Shown here: positions 53,835 through 63,148 of the stretch, piece by piece
Layout of the letters: the number at the start of each line of letters is the position of its first letter
Numbering within the stretch: the first letter of the stretch is position 1
Assembly (NCBI GenBank): GCA_947497495.1
Contig: CANMGT010000002.1
Span: forward strand, 186,001 to 250,000
Direction of reading: 5' to 3'
DNA: 64,000 nt
From: an uncultured Lentibacter sp.
GTDB taxonomy: Bacteria; Pseudomonadota; Alphaproteobacteria; Rhodobacterales; Rhodobacteraceae
Notes under the pieces: model-generated
What the model was told of the DNA's origin: nothing
The model's database searches: none
What the model saw: only the letters and a program-made list of their open reading frames with translations
Program-made: the position numbers and the translations under genes

Positions 53835-53927
53835 GATCTTTCCCCTTGCATTCAATCGTTTTATCGTTTGTGTCGGGCCACAGAGCATAAGGCAAGTGAA
53901 AAGCCAAAACCGGACAGGAGAGCACAG

Positions 53928-56402
53928 ATGATCATTCTATTCAGATGGCTGTTCCGCCTCGCAACCCTGAGCGTTGTGTTGGGTGTTCTTGCTGTTTTGG
54001 TGGTCTACTTTCTCGCCTCGCGCTCGCTACCGGACTACAACAAAAGTCTTGAAGTGAGCGGGCTCAACGCACCTGTGCGCATCCTGCGCGATCACTCCGA
54101 CGTGCCGCATATCTTCTCTGACGACGAGACCTCGGTGTTCTTCGGTCTCGGATATGCTCACGCCCAAGACCGCCTCTGGCAGATGACAACGCTGCGGTTA
54201 ACAGCTCAGGGCCGCCTGTCCGAGATATTCGGCACAGCCACTTTGCCGATCGACAAGCTGATGCGCCGGTTTGACTTGTATACATTGGCGCGCTCTTCCG
54301 TGGCGGCCCAAGACAGCGCGACGCTGACAGCCCTTGAGGCTTACTCCGCGGGTGTCAATGCCCGGCTGACCGAAGTAAACGAAAGCGCTCTTGGGCGCGG
54401 TGCCCCCGAGATGTTTGTCTTCAACGTGCCCTTCGCGCCTTGGCGGCCCGAAGATTCCATCGCCATTCAAAAGCTCATGGCCGTGCAACTTTCCGGCCAC
54501 GCCGAGGCCGAGACCCTCCGCGCGCGCACCTCGCTGCTGCTGGATGCGCCCGAACGCCTGCAAGACATCCTACCTGACGCGCCGGGCACAGGTGTGGCGG
54601 CCCTGCCCGCCTATGCAAGCCTGTTTCCCAACGCTGTGATGCCAACACGGGTTGCTGGCGTTGACGTCACCAAGCTGCCGCTCTCGCCCGTCAAGTCACG
54701 CGCCTTTGCAGGGGCCTCAAACGCCTGGGCCGCTGACCCGACGCGCGCCGCTTCAGGCGGTTCACTGATGGCAAATGACCCGCACTTAGGCCTCACTGCA
54801 CCCGCTATCTGGTATCTGGCCCGCCTCGAGCTCTCCTCCGGTGGGGTGATCGGTGCAACGATCCCGGGCATGCCTGTGGTGCTCATTGGCCGCTCGCAAA
54901 AACTGGGCTGGGGCTTTACGTCCTCCTACCTTGATGATCAGGACATCTACATCGAAGAGCTGAACCCTAATAACAGCACGCAATACCGCACGCCCGACGG
55001 CTTCAAGGACTTCGTCAACCGCAACTCTATCATCAAGATCAAAGATGCCGCGCCAGTGACGCTCACCCTGCGCTGGACAGAAAACGGCCCCGTGCTGCCA
55101 CCAAGTTTTCATCAGGTCGGCCAGGTGACGCCCCCCGGCCATGTCGCCTCCCTCGCCTGGACAGCGCTTGACCCCGCCGATACCTCGCTCACCGCTGGAA
55201 TGCGCCTGATGCGCGCACAAAGCATCGACAGCGCCCTTGAGGCGAGCCAGCTCTATATCGCTCCCAGCCAGAACCTGACGCTCGCCGACAAAGACAGTAT
55301 CGCGATGAAAACCATCGGCGCCATGCCGCGGCGTGACGCGAGCCATGCCAGCCTTGGCCGCATGCCCACTCTCGGCGCCGAATCCGCCAACCGCTGGCAA
55401 GGCACGTTCCCCCCCTCGGCCAACCCCGAGTTCATCCGCCCGCAAGGCGGCATCGTCGGGAACAGCAACAACAAGCTGATAGAACGCCCCTTCCCGCTGC
55501 ACGTCTCCTACGAATGGGGCGACAGCCAGCGCATTTTACGCTGGCAACGCCTCATGCAAGGGCGCAAGGCGCACACCCGTGACAGCTTCGTTGAGGCCCA
55601 GCTCGACACGGTAAGCTACACTGCGCGCGCTCTGCTGCCGCTTGTCGCCGCTGACCTGTGGTTTACCGGAGAAGCCGCCCCCGAAGGCACGCCCGAACGC
55701 CGCCGCCAGATCGCGCTCAATCTCTTGGCAAACTGGAACGGCGAGATGAACGAACATCTCCCCGAGCCGCTGATCTACGCCGCCTGGATGCGCTTTCTGC
55801 AAGAACGGCTGATCCAGGACGAACTCGGCCCGCTCAGCAAGGAATACACCCATATGGAGCCGCTGTTCGTTGAGCGGGTGTTTCGCAACGTGAATGGTGC
55901 GGGCGTCTGGTGCGACGTCAAGCAATCCACCGCCGTGGAAACCTGCACAGATATCGCCCGCCTCTCGCTCGACGACGCGCTCGTCTGGCTCGATGAAGTC
56001 TACGGCACCGCGATCGAGGCCCTGCGTTGGGGCGATGCGCACCAAGCCACGCATGACCACGCGGTTCTCGGCGATGTGCCGCTGCTGCGCTACTTCGTCA
56101 ACATCCGCCAGTCCACGTCGGGCGGCGACAACACCCTGCTGCGCGGCCGCACCAAAGGCACGGGGCCGAACCCGTTCGAGAACGTCCACGCCGCCGGCTA
56201 CCGCGGTGTCTACGACTTCACCGATCCCGACAGTTCGATCTTCATCACGTCAACAGGCCAGTCCGGCCACTTTCTCTCGCGCCACTACGACGACCTCGCC
56301 CAGCTCTGGCGGCGCGGCGAATACATCCCGATGTCGCTTGATGAAGCCCTGGCCAAAGCGGCCTCGGTCGGCGAAACCACCCTGACGCCCAAGCGCCCCT
56401 AG
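53928..56402 (+). CDS. Penicillin acylase family (Ntn-hydrolase) protein
   Basis: 824 residues from ATG 53928 (AGGAG at 7 bases). The frame is open upstream to 53025, but that part is antisense to the dehydrogenase gene. An N-terminal hydrophobic segment (LATLSVVLGVLAVLVVYFLA) anchors or exports it. The alpha chain has RDHSDVPHIFSDDETSVFFGLGYAHAQDRLWQM. The beta chain would begin at the nucleophile Ser264 in GASNAWA after autocleavage. Substrates in this family include beta-lactams and acyl-homoserine lactones. Confidence 0.9.
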   Translation: MIILFRWLFRLATLSVVLGVLAVLVVYFLASRSLPDYNKSLEVSGLNAPVRILRDHSDVPHIFSDDETSVFFGLGYAHAQDRLWQMTTLRLTAQGRLSEIFGTATLPIDKLMRRFDLYTLARSSVAAQDSATLTALEAYSAGVNARLTEVNESALGRGAPEMFVFNVPFAPWRPEDSIAIQKLMAVQLSGHAEAETLRARTSLLLDAPERLQDILPDAPGTGVAALPAYASLFPNAVMPTRVAGVDVTKLPLSPVKSRAFAGASNAWAADPTRAASGGSLMANDPHLGLTAPAIWYLARLELSSGGVIGATIPGMPVVLIGRSQKLGWGFTSSYLDDQDIYIEELNPNNSTQYRTPDGFKDFVNRNSIIKIKDAAPVTLTLRWTENGPVLPPSFHQVGQVTPPGHVASLAWTALDPADTSLTAGMRLMRAQSIDSALEASQLYIAPSQNLTLADKDSIAMKTIGAMPRRDASHASLGRMPTLGAESANRWQGTFPPSANPEFIRPQGGIVGNSNNKLIERPFPLHVSYEWGDSQRILRWQRLMQGRKAHTRDSFVEAQLDTVSYTARALLPLVAADLWFTGEAAPEGTPERRRQIALNLLANWNGEMNEHLPEPLIYAAWMRFLQERLIQDELGPLSKEYTHMEPLFVERVFRNVNGAGVWCDVKQSTAVETCTDIARLSLDDALVWLDEVYGTAIEALRWGDAHQATHDHAVLGDVPLLRYFVNIRQSTSGGDNTLLRGRTKGTGPNPFENVHAAGYRGVYDFTDPDSSIFITSTGQSGHFLSRHYDDLAQLWRRGEYIPMSLDEALAKAASVGETTLTPKRP

Positions 56403-56471
56403 TTCTTCTCTTCAAAAATATCCTGGGGGAAGTCACAAAACACGTTTTGTGACTGGGGGCAAAGCCCCCAA
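56403..56471 (+). repeat. Dispersed intergenic repeat, copy 2, interrupted by a 24-base palindrome
   Basis: TTCTTCTCTT, AAATATCCTGGGG and GGGGGCAAAGCCCCC follow the same order as in 8771-8815. Between the G blocks lies a 24-base palindrome with 11-bp arms AGTCACAAAAC (56431-56441) and GTTTTGTGACT (56444-56454), absent from copy 1. It lies between the acylase and hflX genes, which converge. Confidence 0.75.
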
Positions 56472-56504
56472 CACGGCGATGCGGCGAAGCCACAGCGCAA
56501 ACCC

Positions 56505-57818
56505 TCACATGGCTTTAAACTGTTCGGCCTGTTTGCCCGTCCAGAATACTTTGAGGGTATAGCCCTCATCCGTCTGGCGCTCATCTTCAACGACACCCTG
56601 CTCAAAAAGCCACGCGCGTTTACGCCCCTCGGCAAAGCTCAGCATCACAGCCTCATGCCTGCGTGCGCCCGCCAAAGTGTCGCAAACCGCCTGCAACAAG
56701 GTGTCAAGCCCGGCCCCCGTCACAGAGGATACAGCGAAAACACCCTCATTGCGCTCGGCGATCGCCTGCGTTGCGCGCATCTGGTCTTCGTCCAGCAAGT
56801 CGATCTTGTTCAACACATCAATCTGCGGTGTTTTATCATCAATACCAAGGCTTTGTAGGATGACTTTAACGTCATTCGCCTGCGCCTCGGTCTCCGGATG
56901 CGCGATGTCACGCACGTGCAGGATCAGGTCTGCACTCAGCACTTCTTCGAGCGTCGCACGAAACGCCGCAACAAGCTCTGTCGGCAGGTTAGAGATAAAC
57001 CCAACCGTATCTGAAAGGATAACTTCCAGCCCCGAAGGCGGCAGTTCAACCTTGCGCATGGTCGGGTCGAGAGTGGCAAAGAGCATGTCTTTGGCCATCA
57101 CGTCAGCCCCTGTCAGGCGGTTGAACAGCGTGGATTTTCCCGCGTTTGTATAGCCCACCAGAGCCACGATCGGAAACGGCACCTTCGCGCGAGATTTACG
57201 ATGCAGCTCGCGGGTCTTGATCACCTTGGCAAGCTGGCGCCGCAGCCGCACGAGCTGGTCGTCAATCGCGCGTCTGTCTGCCTCGATCTGCGTCTCGCCG
57301 GGGCCACCGACAAAGCCAAGCCCGCCGCGTTGGCGTTCAAGGTGTGTCCAGGCCCGCACAAGCCGCGTGCGCTGATAGCTCAGCGCAGCCATCTCGACCT
57401 GCAATACACCCTCACGAGTGCGCGCACGGTCGGAGAAAATCTCCAGAATAAGGCCCGTGCGATCCAAGATCTTCACGCCCCATTTCTTTTCGAGGTTGCG
57501 TTGCTGCACAGGGCTGACAGGCCCGTCGATCAGGACAAGCTCGACCTCGGCAGCCTCGAAGGCTTCCTTGAGTTCGTCAAGCTTTCCCTTGCCAAACAAC
57601 ATGCCCGGGTGTGGCCGCGGCAGGCGCACAACCGTGGCGCCGCAGACTTCAAGGTAAGGCATGGCCTCGGCCAAGGCGACAGCCTCTTCCAGCGCGTTGT
57701 GGGGCGCGCGGATGTTTTCGTCTTTTCGGATGTCGGGCCGCAAAACCCATGCGCGTGTCAGCTTTTCTTCGGTCTCATGGACCGCATCACTGCCCGCGCC
57801 GTCTGTGGTGTGGCTCAC
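56505..57818 (-). CDS. hflX: GTPase HflX
   Basis: 437 residues from GTG 57818, overlapping the hfq stop (GTGA). N-terminal HflX domain ([22 protein letters not shown]), then the signature [21 protein letters not shown]1 [10 protein letters not shown]3 DTVGF and G4 NKID. HflX splits stalled ribosomes under heat stress in other bacteria. Part of the conserved ntrY-ntrX-trkA-hfq-hflX order of alphaproteobacteria. Confidence 0.95.
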   Translation of the reverse strand: MSHTTDGAGSDAVHETEEKLTRAWVLRPDIRKDENIRAPHNALEEAVALAEAMPYLEVCGATVVRLPRPHPGMLFGKGKLDELKEAFEAAEVELVLIDGPVSPVQQRNLEKKWGVKILDRTGLILEIFSDRARTREGVLQVEMAALSYQRTRLVRAWTHLERQRGGLGFVGGPGETQIEADRRAIDDQLVRLRRQLAKVIKTRELHRKSRAKVPFPIVALVGYTNAGKSTLFNRLTGADVMAKDMLFATLDPTMRKVELPPSGLEVILSDTVGFISNLPTELVAAFRATLEEVLSADLILHVRDIAHPETEAQANDVKVILQSLGIDDKTPQIDVLNKIDLLDEDQMRATQAIAERNEGVFAVSSVTGAGLDTLLQAVCDTLAGARRHEAVMLSFAEGRKRAWLFEQGVVEDERQTDEGYTLKVFWTGKQAEQFKAM

Positions 57819-58054
57819 TGAGCTTCTTCACCCTCATACAGGCTGATCGGTTGCGCTGGCATGATGGTCGAGATCGCGTGCTTGTAAACAAGCTGGCTCT
57901 GGCCATCGCGGCGCAAAAGAACGCAGAAATTGTCAAACCATGTGATAACACCCTGCAGCTTTACACCGTTGATCAGGAAGATAGTGACAGGGGTTTTCGT
58001 TTTACGGACGTGGTTAAGAAACGCGTCCTGCAGGTTTTGACGGTCGGAAGCCAT
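57815..58054 (-). CDS. hfq: RNA chaperone Hfq
   Basis: 79 residues. Sm1 motif [20 protein letters not shown] and Sm2 YKHAIST; short C-terminal tail as in alphaproteobacteria. The hexamer pairs small RNAs with mRNAs. Its presence makes the Hfq-type candidates at 1.2 and 37.7 kb plausible. hflX follows by overlap. Confidence 0.97.
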   Translation of the reverse strand: MASDRQNLQDAFLNHVRKTKTPVTIFLINGVKLQGVITWFDNFCVLLRRDGQSQLVYKHAISTIMPAQPISLYEGEEAQ

Positions 58055-58079
58055 GGTTCTAATGCCTTTTTGCTAGATC

Positions 58080-58096
58080 CGGCCGTGGTTCGGCCG
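58080..58096 (-). promoter_or_regulatory. Hairpin in the hfq 5' region
   Basis: CGGCCG (58080-58085) and CGGCCG (58091-58096) with a 5-base loop, 26 bases before the hfq start. A possible site for control of hfq translation, or a promoter-proximal operator. Confidence 0.35.
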
Positions 58097-58180
58097 CGTG
58101 TTCGCTCGATTATGTCGCCTGCACTGCGGATATGCCAGCCCCAAAACGCGGCTTTCAATGCAACCTGTTGCGCCAGCGCT

Positions 58181-59695
58181 TCAGTCCCGCCACAGAACGG
58201 GGTTCATCAGCGCGATGATCGCCAGCGTTTCAAGCCGCCCCACGACCATCGCTGCACAGAGGATAAGCTTGCCCAATGCGTCGAGATCGACCAGCGAAAC
58301 TGGCGTTTCGGACGCCGCCGTGATCAGCGGGCCGGTTGTAGACAGCGCCGCAATCGACAGGATCATGGCATTCTCGAACTCAACCCCATGCGCCGCCAGC
58401 ACGACAGAGACCAGTGTCAGTGACAGCGCGAAAAGCATGAAGAAAATCCACGCGATAAACGCGCCATTACGGCGGATTCGGCGGCTTTGGTTGGACGAGC
58501 GCCCAACTGAAGAAGGATGCACCAGACGCTCAAGCTCGCGCACCCCGTTGAGATAGAGCGCATAGACCCGCAGCAGCTTGACCCCGCCAGCCGTTGTCGC
58601 AACGCCGCCGCCCGTCACGGCAAGCCCCATCAGGATGATCCCCGAAACGCCAAGCCCCGACCAGCCGCGCGAGGCTGCCCAGTCCGAGCTTTCAAAGCCT
58701 GTGGTGGTGAGGAACGACAAAACCGTAAATGTGCTGCCCCAAAGCGCATGCAACGCCTGCGCGATGTTCTCGTTGGCCTCCACGTCAAAGGAAGCAACCC
58801 AGTGACGCGAGAACAACAAAAGCGTGACGCCAGCAACGATCAGCACGCCCATACGGAACTCCGGATCGTTGTGCAGCCCCTGCCTGCGCGAGGTGATCGT
58901 GTCGGTTGAAAAGGTCAGCCGCGACAGCGCGAACAGCAGGAACAGGAAAACGATGAACTCGCCGCGCAGCCCCGAGGTGCTGCCCTCAATCCCGCCTGTT
59001 GCGCTGATCCCGCTGGTCGAGAGTGTCGACATCGCATGGATCACGGCGACAAGCGGCCTATCACCACTGATGATCAGACAGGTTGCCAGCAGAGCTGTCA
59101 GGCCAACGTAGAGTGGCGTCAGCTGGCGCACAGCACGCGTCAGGCGATGTGCATCGCGGGCGGGTGCGTCGCGGTTGAGCGGCGTGTCACTGCGCCCCGG
59201 CTCGGCAGAAGCCGTCACCTCAAAGCCGCCCAAGGCCAAAGGCGCTAGCACCGCCGCCGCGCTCACCCAGACAAACAGCCCGCCAAGCCAGCCAACCTGC
59301 GCGCGCCAAAGGTGCATGGTGCCGGACAGGCGGCCCGGCTCAAACAACGGCGCGCCTGTTGTGGTAAAGGCTGACACCATCTCGAAATAGGCGTTGAGGA
59401 AGCTTGTGGTTTGCACCGCCTCGTAAAACGGAAACGCCAACAAAACCGGCAAGACAAAATAGGCCGCGACCACAGCTGCAAGGTTGCCCAGCCCGCCGCG
59501 CCGCCGCTCTTGGTGCGTGCTGATCGCAATTGAGATCAGAACACAGACAAACAGCCCGAGCGTGCCCGCATAAAAGAACACCCGCGCCTCGTGATGCGAG
59601 TTCCACGACAGGGCATGCAGCGCAGGAACAAACATCGAGACTGACGCCAGAAGCGTCAGTTGCAAAAACAGCGGGATATCATGGAGGCGTTGCAT
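58181..59695 (-). CDS. trkH: Potassium uptake protein TrkH
   Basis: 504 residues with repeated membrane-pore-membrane units; the filter-like segments include SAFTTTGAPLF, MSTLSTSGISATGG, FLTTTGFESSDW and ALSTTGPLI. TrkH/KtrB channel subunit of inner-membrane K+ uptake, controlled by TrkA, encoded 9 bases upstream. Follows the trkA gene in the ntrYX-trk-hfq block. Confidence 0.92.
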   Translation of the reverse strand: MQRLHDIPLFLQLTLLASVSMFVPALHALSWNSHHEARVFFYAGTLGLFVCVLISIAISTHQERRRGGLGNLAAVVAAYFVLPVLLAFPFYEAVQTTSFLNAYFEMVSAFTTTGAPLFEPGRLSGTMHLWRAQVGWLGGLFVWVSAAAVLAPLALGGFEVTASAEPGRSDTPLNRDAPARDAHRLTRAVRQLTPLYVGLTALLATCLIISGDRPLVAVIHAMSTLSTSGISATGGIEGSTSGLRGEFIVFLFLLFALSRLTFSTDTITSRRQGLHNDPEFRMGVLIVAGVTLLLFSRHWVASFDVEANENIAQALHALWGSTFTVLSFLTTTGFESSDWAASRGWSGLGVSGIILMGLAVTGGGVATTAGGVKLLRVYALYLNGVRELERLVHPSSVGRSSNQSRRIRRNGAFIAWIFFMLFALSLTLVSVVLAAHGVEFENAMILSIAALSTTGPLITAASETPVSLVDLDALGKLILCAAMVVGRLETLAIIALMNPVLWRD

Positions 59696-59704
59696 CAGCC
59701 TGCC

Positions 59705-61081
59705 TTAGAAAAAGTCGATCGAGACCTGAAGCAAGCGTTCGACCTCACTCACATCACTGGCCATGGTGAACAGCAAGATCACATCGCCTTCGTCGATCCG
59801 TGTGCCGCCTGTCGGTTTGACAACCGCGCCGTCTTTCATGATTGCGCCAAGCAAGACACCTTCAGGGAAGGCTATGTCGCGGATCGCCTGCCCCGCCAGA
59901 GGCGAGGTTGACAGCACTTCGGCTTCGATAACCTCCGCCTCCGCATCGCCCACCGAATAGACGCCTTTGACGCGGCCATGGCGAATATGGCGCAGGATCG
60001 AGCTAACAGTGGTGGCGCGCGGGTTGATGTAGGCGTCAATGCCCATCGGCCCCATCAGCGGAATGAGCGTCGGATCGTTGATCAACGCGATCGCCATCGG
60101 GCAGCCCTCGCTTTTGGCGCGCACAGCGGCCAGCAGGTTGGTTTTGTCGTCGTCCGTCACGCAGAGCACAGCATCGGCGCGCTCGATATTAGCCTCGGCA
60201 AGCAGCGCGGTATCAAGCCCGTCACCGTTGAGAACAATGGTGCGCTCAAGCGCATCGGCGGCGATTTCGGCAACGCCCTTGTTGCGCTCGATAACTTTGG
60301 CGCGAATGCGCGTCTCGCTTTTCTCTAGCGCCTGCGCCACAGCAAGGCCGACGTTGCCGCCGCCGATCAGAACAACGCGCTCCTGTTTATGGCTTTTCTT
60401 GCCAAACACTTCGAGTGTGCGCGGCACATCTTCCCTTGCGATCGAAAGATAGCATTCATCGCCGATCAAGATCTGATCACCGGCTTCGGGCGCAAACAAA
60501 CGCCCTTTGCGGCGGATGGCCATGACGATCACCTTGAGGGTTGAAAACAGATCGGTCAGCTGGCGCAGCGGCGTGTTGATCACCGGGCAATCGTCTTCAA
60601 TGCGGATGCCAAGCACCTGCACCTTTCCGCCCATGAAGTTTTCGATATCAAACGCCGAGGGCGCTGACAGGCGGCGCAGGGCCGCTTCCGCAACCTCGCG
60701 TTCGGGGCTGATCACAACGTCGATGGGCAGGTGATCGCGGCGGTACAGATCAGAGTAGATCGCCGTCAGATAGCTTTGCGAGCGCAGGCGGGCGATCTTG
60801 CGCGGCACTGCGAAAATCGAATGCGCGACCTGGCAGATCACCATGTTGACTTCGTCAGAATATGTCGCCGCGATCACCATGTCAGCGTCGCGCGCACCGG
60901 CCCGATCGAGGATGTCGGGATAGCTGGCAAACCCCGCGATACCCTGCACATCCAGCGTGTCCATCGCCTGGCGCACCAAGTCGGGATTGCTGTCAATGAC
61001 CGTAACATCGTTGGCCTCACCGGACAAATGACGCGCGATCTGCCAGCCAACCTGACCCGCTCCACAGATAATCACTTTCAT
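59705..61081 (-). CDS. trkA: Trk potassium transport regulator TrkA
   Basis: 458 residues with two RCK units: Rossmann motifs GAGQVGWQIARHL (near residue 7) and GGGNVGLAVAQALE (near 236), each followed by TrkA_C. It binds NAD(H)/nucleotides and gates TrkH. In alphaproteobacteria it usually follows ntrX directly; here a lipoprotein gene on the opposite strand separates them. Confidence 0.96.
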   Translation of the reverse strand: MKVIICGAGQVGWQIARHLSGEANDVTVIDSNPDLVRQAMDTLDVQGIAGFASYPDILDRAGARDADMVIAATYSDEVNMVICQVAHSIFAVPRKIARLRSQSYLTAIYSDLYRRDHLPIDVVISPEREVAEAALRRLSAPSAFDIENFMGGKVQVLGIRIEDDCPVINTPLRQLTDLFSTLKVIVMAIRRKGRLFAPEAGDQILIGDECYLSIAREDVPRTLEVFGKKSHKQERVVLIGGGNVGLAVAQALEKSETRIRAKVIERNKGVAEIAADALERTIVLNGDGLDTALLAEANIERADAVLCVTDDDKTNLLAAVRAKSEGCPMAIALINDPTLIPLMGPMGIDAYINPRATTVSSILRHIRHGRVKGVYSVGDAEAEVIEAEVLSTSPLAGQAIRDIAFPEGVLLGAIMKDGAVVKPTGGTRIDEGDVILLFTMASDVSEVERLLQVSIDFF

Positions 61082-61258
61082 AGGGTTTTCCCTGCTTTTC
61101 TAAGTGATTTCGATGCCAGAAGGCGCATGGGGCGTCAATCGCTTTATCGGGCCTGAAAACAGGCGGGGGGACGCCGCAGCAGCGCCTTACCCTACATAAG
61201 TAGATGACTTTGCTCTCGGTTTCACGCATTTTAAGGCTGGTAACGCTTGGGAGCATTT

Positions 61259-61729
61259 ATGAGACGGTTCATTCTTACGCTTGGCGCTGTGTCGCTGATC
61301 GCAGCCTGCACGCCTTTGGGGCTGTATTACAAGCAAGGCGCCACGGTGCAAAGCGCCGCTGACACCGAAACACGCTGCAAAGTCAGCGCGCTCAGCGAAG
61401 TGCCTGTGCGCAATGTCACGCAGATCATCCCCGGGCGGCACTTGCCCCCGCGCCGTGTCTGCAACAGCGCGGGTGTTTGCCACACAAAGCCCGGCCGCTT
61501 TATTCCGCCCGAGTTTATCACCCGTGATGCAAACGAAGCCCTACGCGCCAAAGCGGTTGATCTGTGCATGCGCCAGAAAGGCTATGAATACATCCGCCTT
61601 CCGGCCTGCGAGCCCGCGGTGGCAAAGGCCACCCCGCCCGCGCAAACAACGCGCCTGCCCCGCCTCGCGGCGAGTTCCTGCGTGGTGCGCTCCTCAGGCG
61701 GGCACTGGCAGATCGTGACGCCGAACTAG
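61259..61729 (+). CDS. Putative lipoprotein inserted between trkA and ntrX
   Basis: 156 residues from ATG 61259 (GGGAG at 6 bases). Lipobox SLIAACTP with Cys near residue 17 predicts a lipid-anchored outer or periplasmic protein. Four more Cys pairs of interest: ETRCK, RVCNSAGVCHTKPGRF, LCMRQKGYEYIRLPACEP. No family recognised with certainty. It is on the opposite strand to the whole ntrYX-trk block, with its end 2 bases from the ntrX stop, so it is an insertion in an otherwise conserved order. Confidence 0.8.
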   Translation: MRRFILTLGAVSLIAACTPLGLYYKQGATVQSAADTETRCKVSALSEVPVRNVTQIIPGRHLPPRRVCNSAGVCHTKPGRFIPPEFITRDANEALRAKAVDLCMRQKGYEYIRLPACEPAVAKATPPAQTTRLPRLAASSCVVRSSGGHWQIVTPN

Positions 61730-61731
61730 GC

Positions 61732-63141
61732 TTACTCTTGCTCGTCTTCCGGCGCGTGTTGCGCGACGCGCGCGCCGGTGCGGTTTGACGTAACCACGCC
61801 GAGCGACTTGAGCTTGCGGTGCAAAGCCGAACGCTCCATGCCGACAAACTGCGCCGTGCGGGAAATATTGCCGCCAAAACGGTTGATCTGCGTCAGCAAG
61901 TATTCACGCTCGAACTCTTCGCGGGCTTCGCGCAACGGCAGCGTCGCCATAACAGACGGCAGCACCATCTTGCTGTCGTCGTTGCTTTGAGCCTCGCCAC
62001 CTGACAGCTCTTTCACCGTGATCTCGCCGCTGCCATCACCCAGTATAAGCAACCGCTCGATCGTGTTCTTGAGTTGGCGCACATTGCCCGGCCAGCCCAT
62101 TGTCTGCATCAGCGCAATGGCTTCTTCCGAGAGTGGGCGCATGGCCAACCCCTGCTCTGAATTAAACTTTTCAATGAAGTACTGCGCGATCACCGGAATG
62201 TCTTCGCGGCGATCCTCAAGGCTTGGCACCTCGATGGGCACGACGTTGAGGCGATGGTAAAGCTCCTCGCGGAACCGCCCTTCGGCAACTTCGTCTTCAA
62301 GGTTTTTCGCCGTCGAAGACACGACCCGCAGATCAACCCGCACCTTGTTGGTGCCGCCGACACGCAGGAACTGCTGATCCACCAGCACTCGCAGGATTTT
62401 GGACTGGGTGCCAAGCGGCATATCGGCGATCTCGTCAAAGTAGATCACGCCGCCGTTTGCCTCTTCCAGCAGGCCAAGCTCGACGCCCTTTTCGGGGCTT
62501 TCGCGGCCAAACAGCACGTCTTCCATGCGGTCAGGCTCGATGCTGGCGCAACCGACGGTTACAAAAGGCGCGGTGGCGCGGCTTGAATTGCTGTGAATAT
62601 AGCGCGCAGCCGTCTCCTTGCCCGAGCCGGAGCCACCCGAGAGCATCACCCGCCCGTTGGACTTTGTGACCTTGTCCAGCTGGCTTTGCAGCGTGCGGAA
62701 CGAAGCCGAGGAGCCTATCATCTCGGCGGTTGTTGTGTCCTTGCGCTTAAGCTCAAGGTTCTCGCGGCGCAGGCGTGAGGTTTCCATCGCGCGGCGGATC
62801 ACTACCAGAAGCTGGTCAATGTTGAAGGGCTTCTCGATGAAGTCATAAGCGCCCTGTTTGATCGCCGCGACAGCGATCTCGATATTGCCGTGGCCCGAGA
62901 TGATCACCACCGGAACTTCAGGATGGTCTGTCTTGACTTGCTTTAGGATGTCGATGCCATCCATCTTGCTGTCTTTGAGCCAGATATCGAGGATAAGCAG
63001 TCGCGGCAGCTCGGCGGCGACTTCGCGCATCGCATCGTCAGAGTTGCCCGCAAGCCGCGTCGTGTAGCCCTCATCTTCCAGAATATCCGAGATAAGCTCT
63101 CGAATATCGCGTTCATCGTCTACAATCAGAATATCACTCAT
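61732..63141 (-). CDS. ntrX: Nitrogen regulation response regulator NtrX
   Basis: 469 residues from ATG 63141 (AGGA at 5 bases). Receiver with D52 (LILDIWLKDS), AAA+ domain with Walker A GGSGSGKE and YFDEIADMPLG, and a Fis-type HTH (ISRTAQFVGMERSALHRKL). The sigma54-contacting GAFTGA loop is absent: the place holds RESPEKGVELGLLEEANG. It therefore should not activate sigma54 promoters and may work as a classical regulator, as reported for some alphaproteobacterial NtrC-type proteins. ntrY is 7 bases upstream. Confidence 0.94.
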   Translation of the reverse strand: MSDILIVDDERDIRELISDILEDEGYTTRLAGNSDDAMREVAAELPRLLILDIWLKDSKMDGIDILKQVKTDHPEVPVVIISGHGNIEIAVAAIKQGAYDFIEKPFNIDQLLVVIRRAMETSRLRRENLELKRKDTTTAEMIGSSASFRTLQSQLDKVTKSNGRVMLSGGSGSGKETAARYIHSNSSRATAPFVTVGCASIEPDRMEDVLFGRESPEKGVELGLLEEANGGVIYFDEIADMPLGTQSKILRVLVDQQFLRVGGTNKVRVDLRVVSSTAKNLEDEVAEGRFREELYHRLNVVPIEVPSLEDRREDIPVIAQYFIEKFNSEQGLAMRPLSEEAIALMQTMGWPGNVRQLKNTIERLLILGDGSGEITVKELSGGEAQSNDDSKMVLPSVMATLPLREAREEFEREYLLTQINRFGGNISRTAQFVGMERSALHRKLKSLGVVTSNRTGARVAQHAPEDEQE

Positions 63142-63148
63142 GTTGTCC

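Noticed and set aside
53025..53927. Open frame extending the penicillin acylase N terminus by 301 codons
   Set aside because: It is antisense to the 3-hydroxyisobutyrate dehydrogenase-like gene, has no homology-like features, and a good ribosome binding site plus signal anchor start at 53928.
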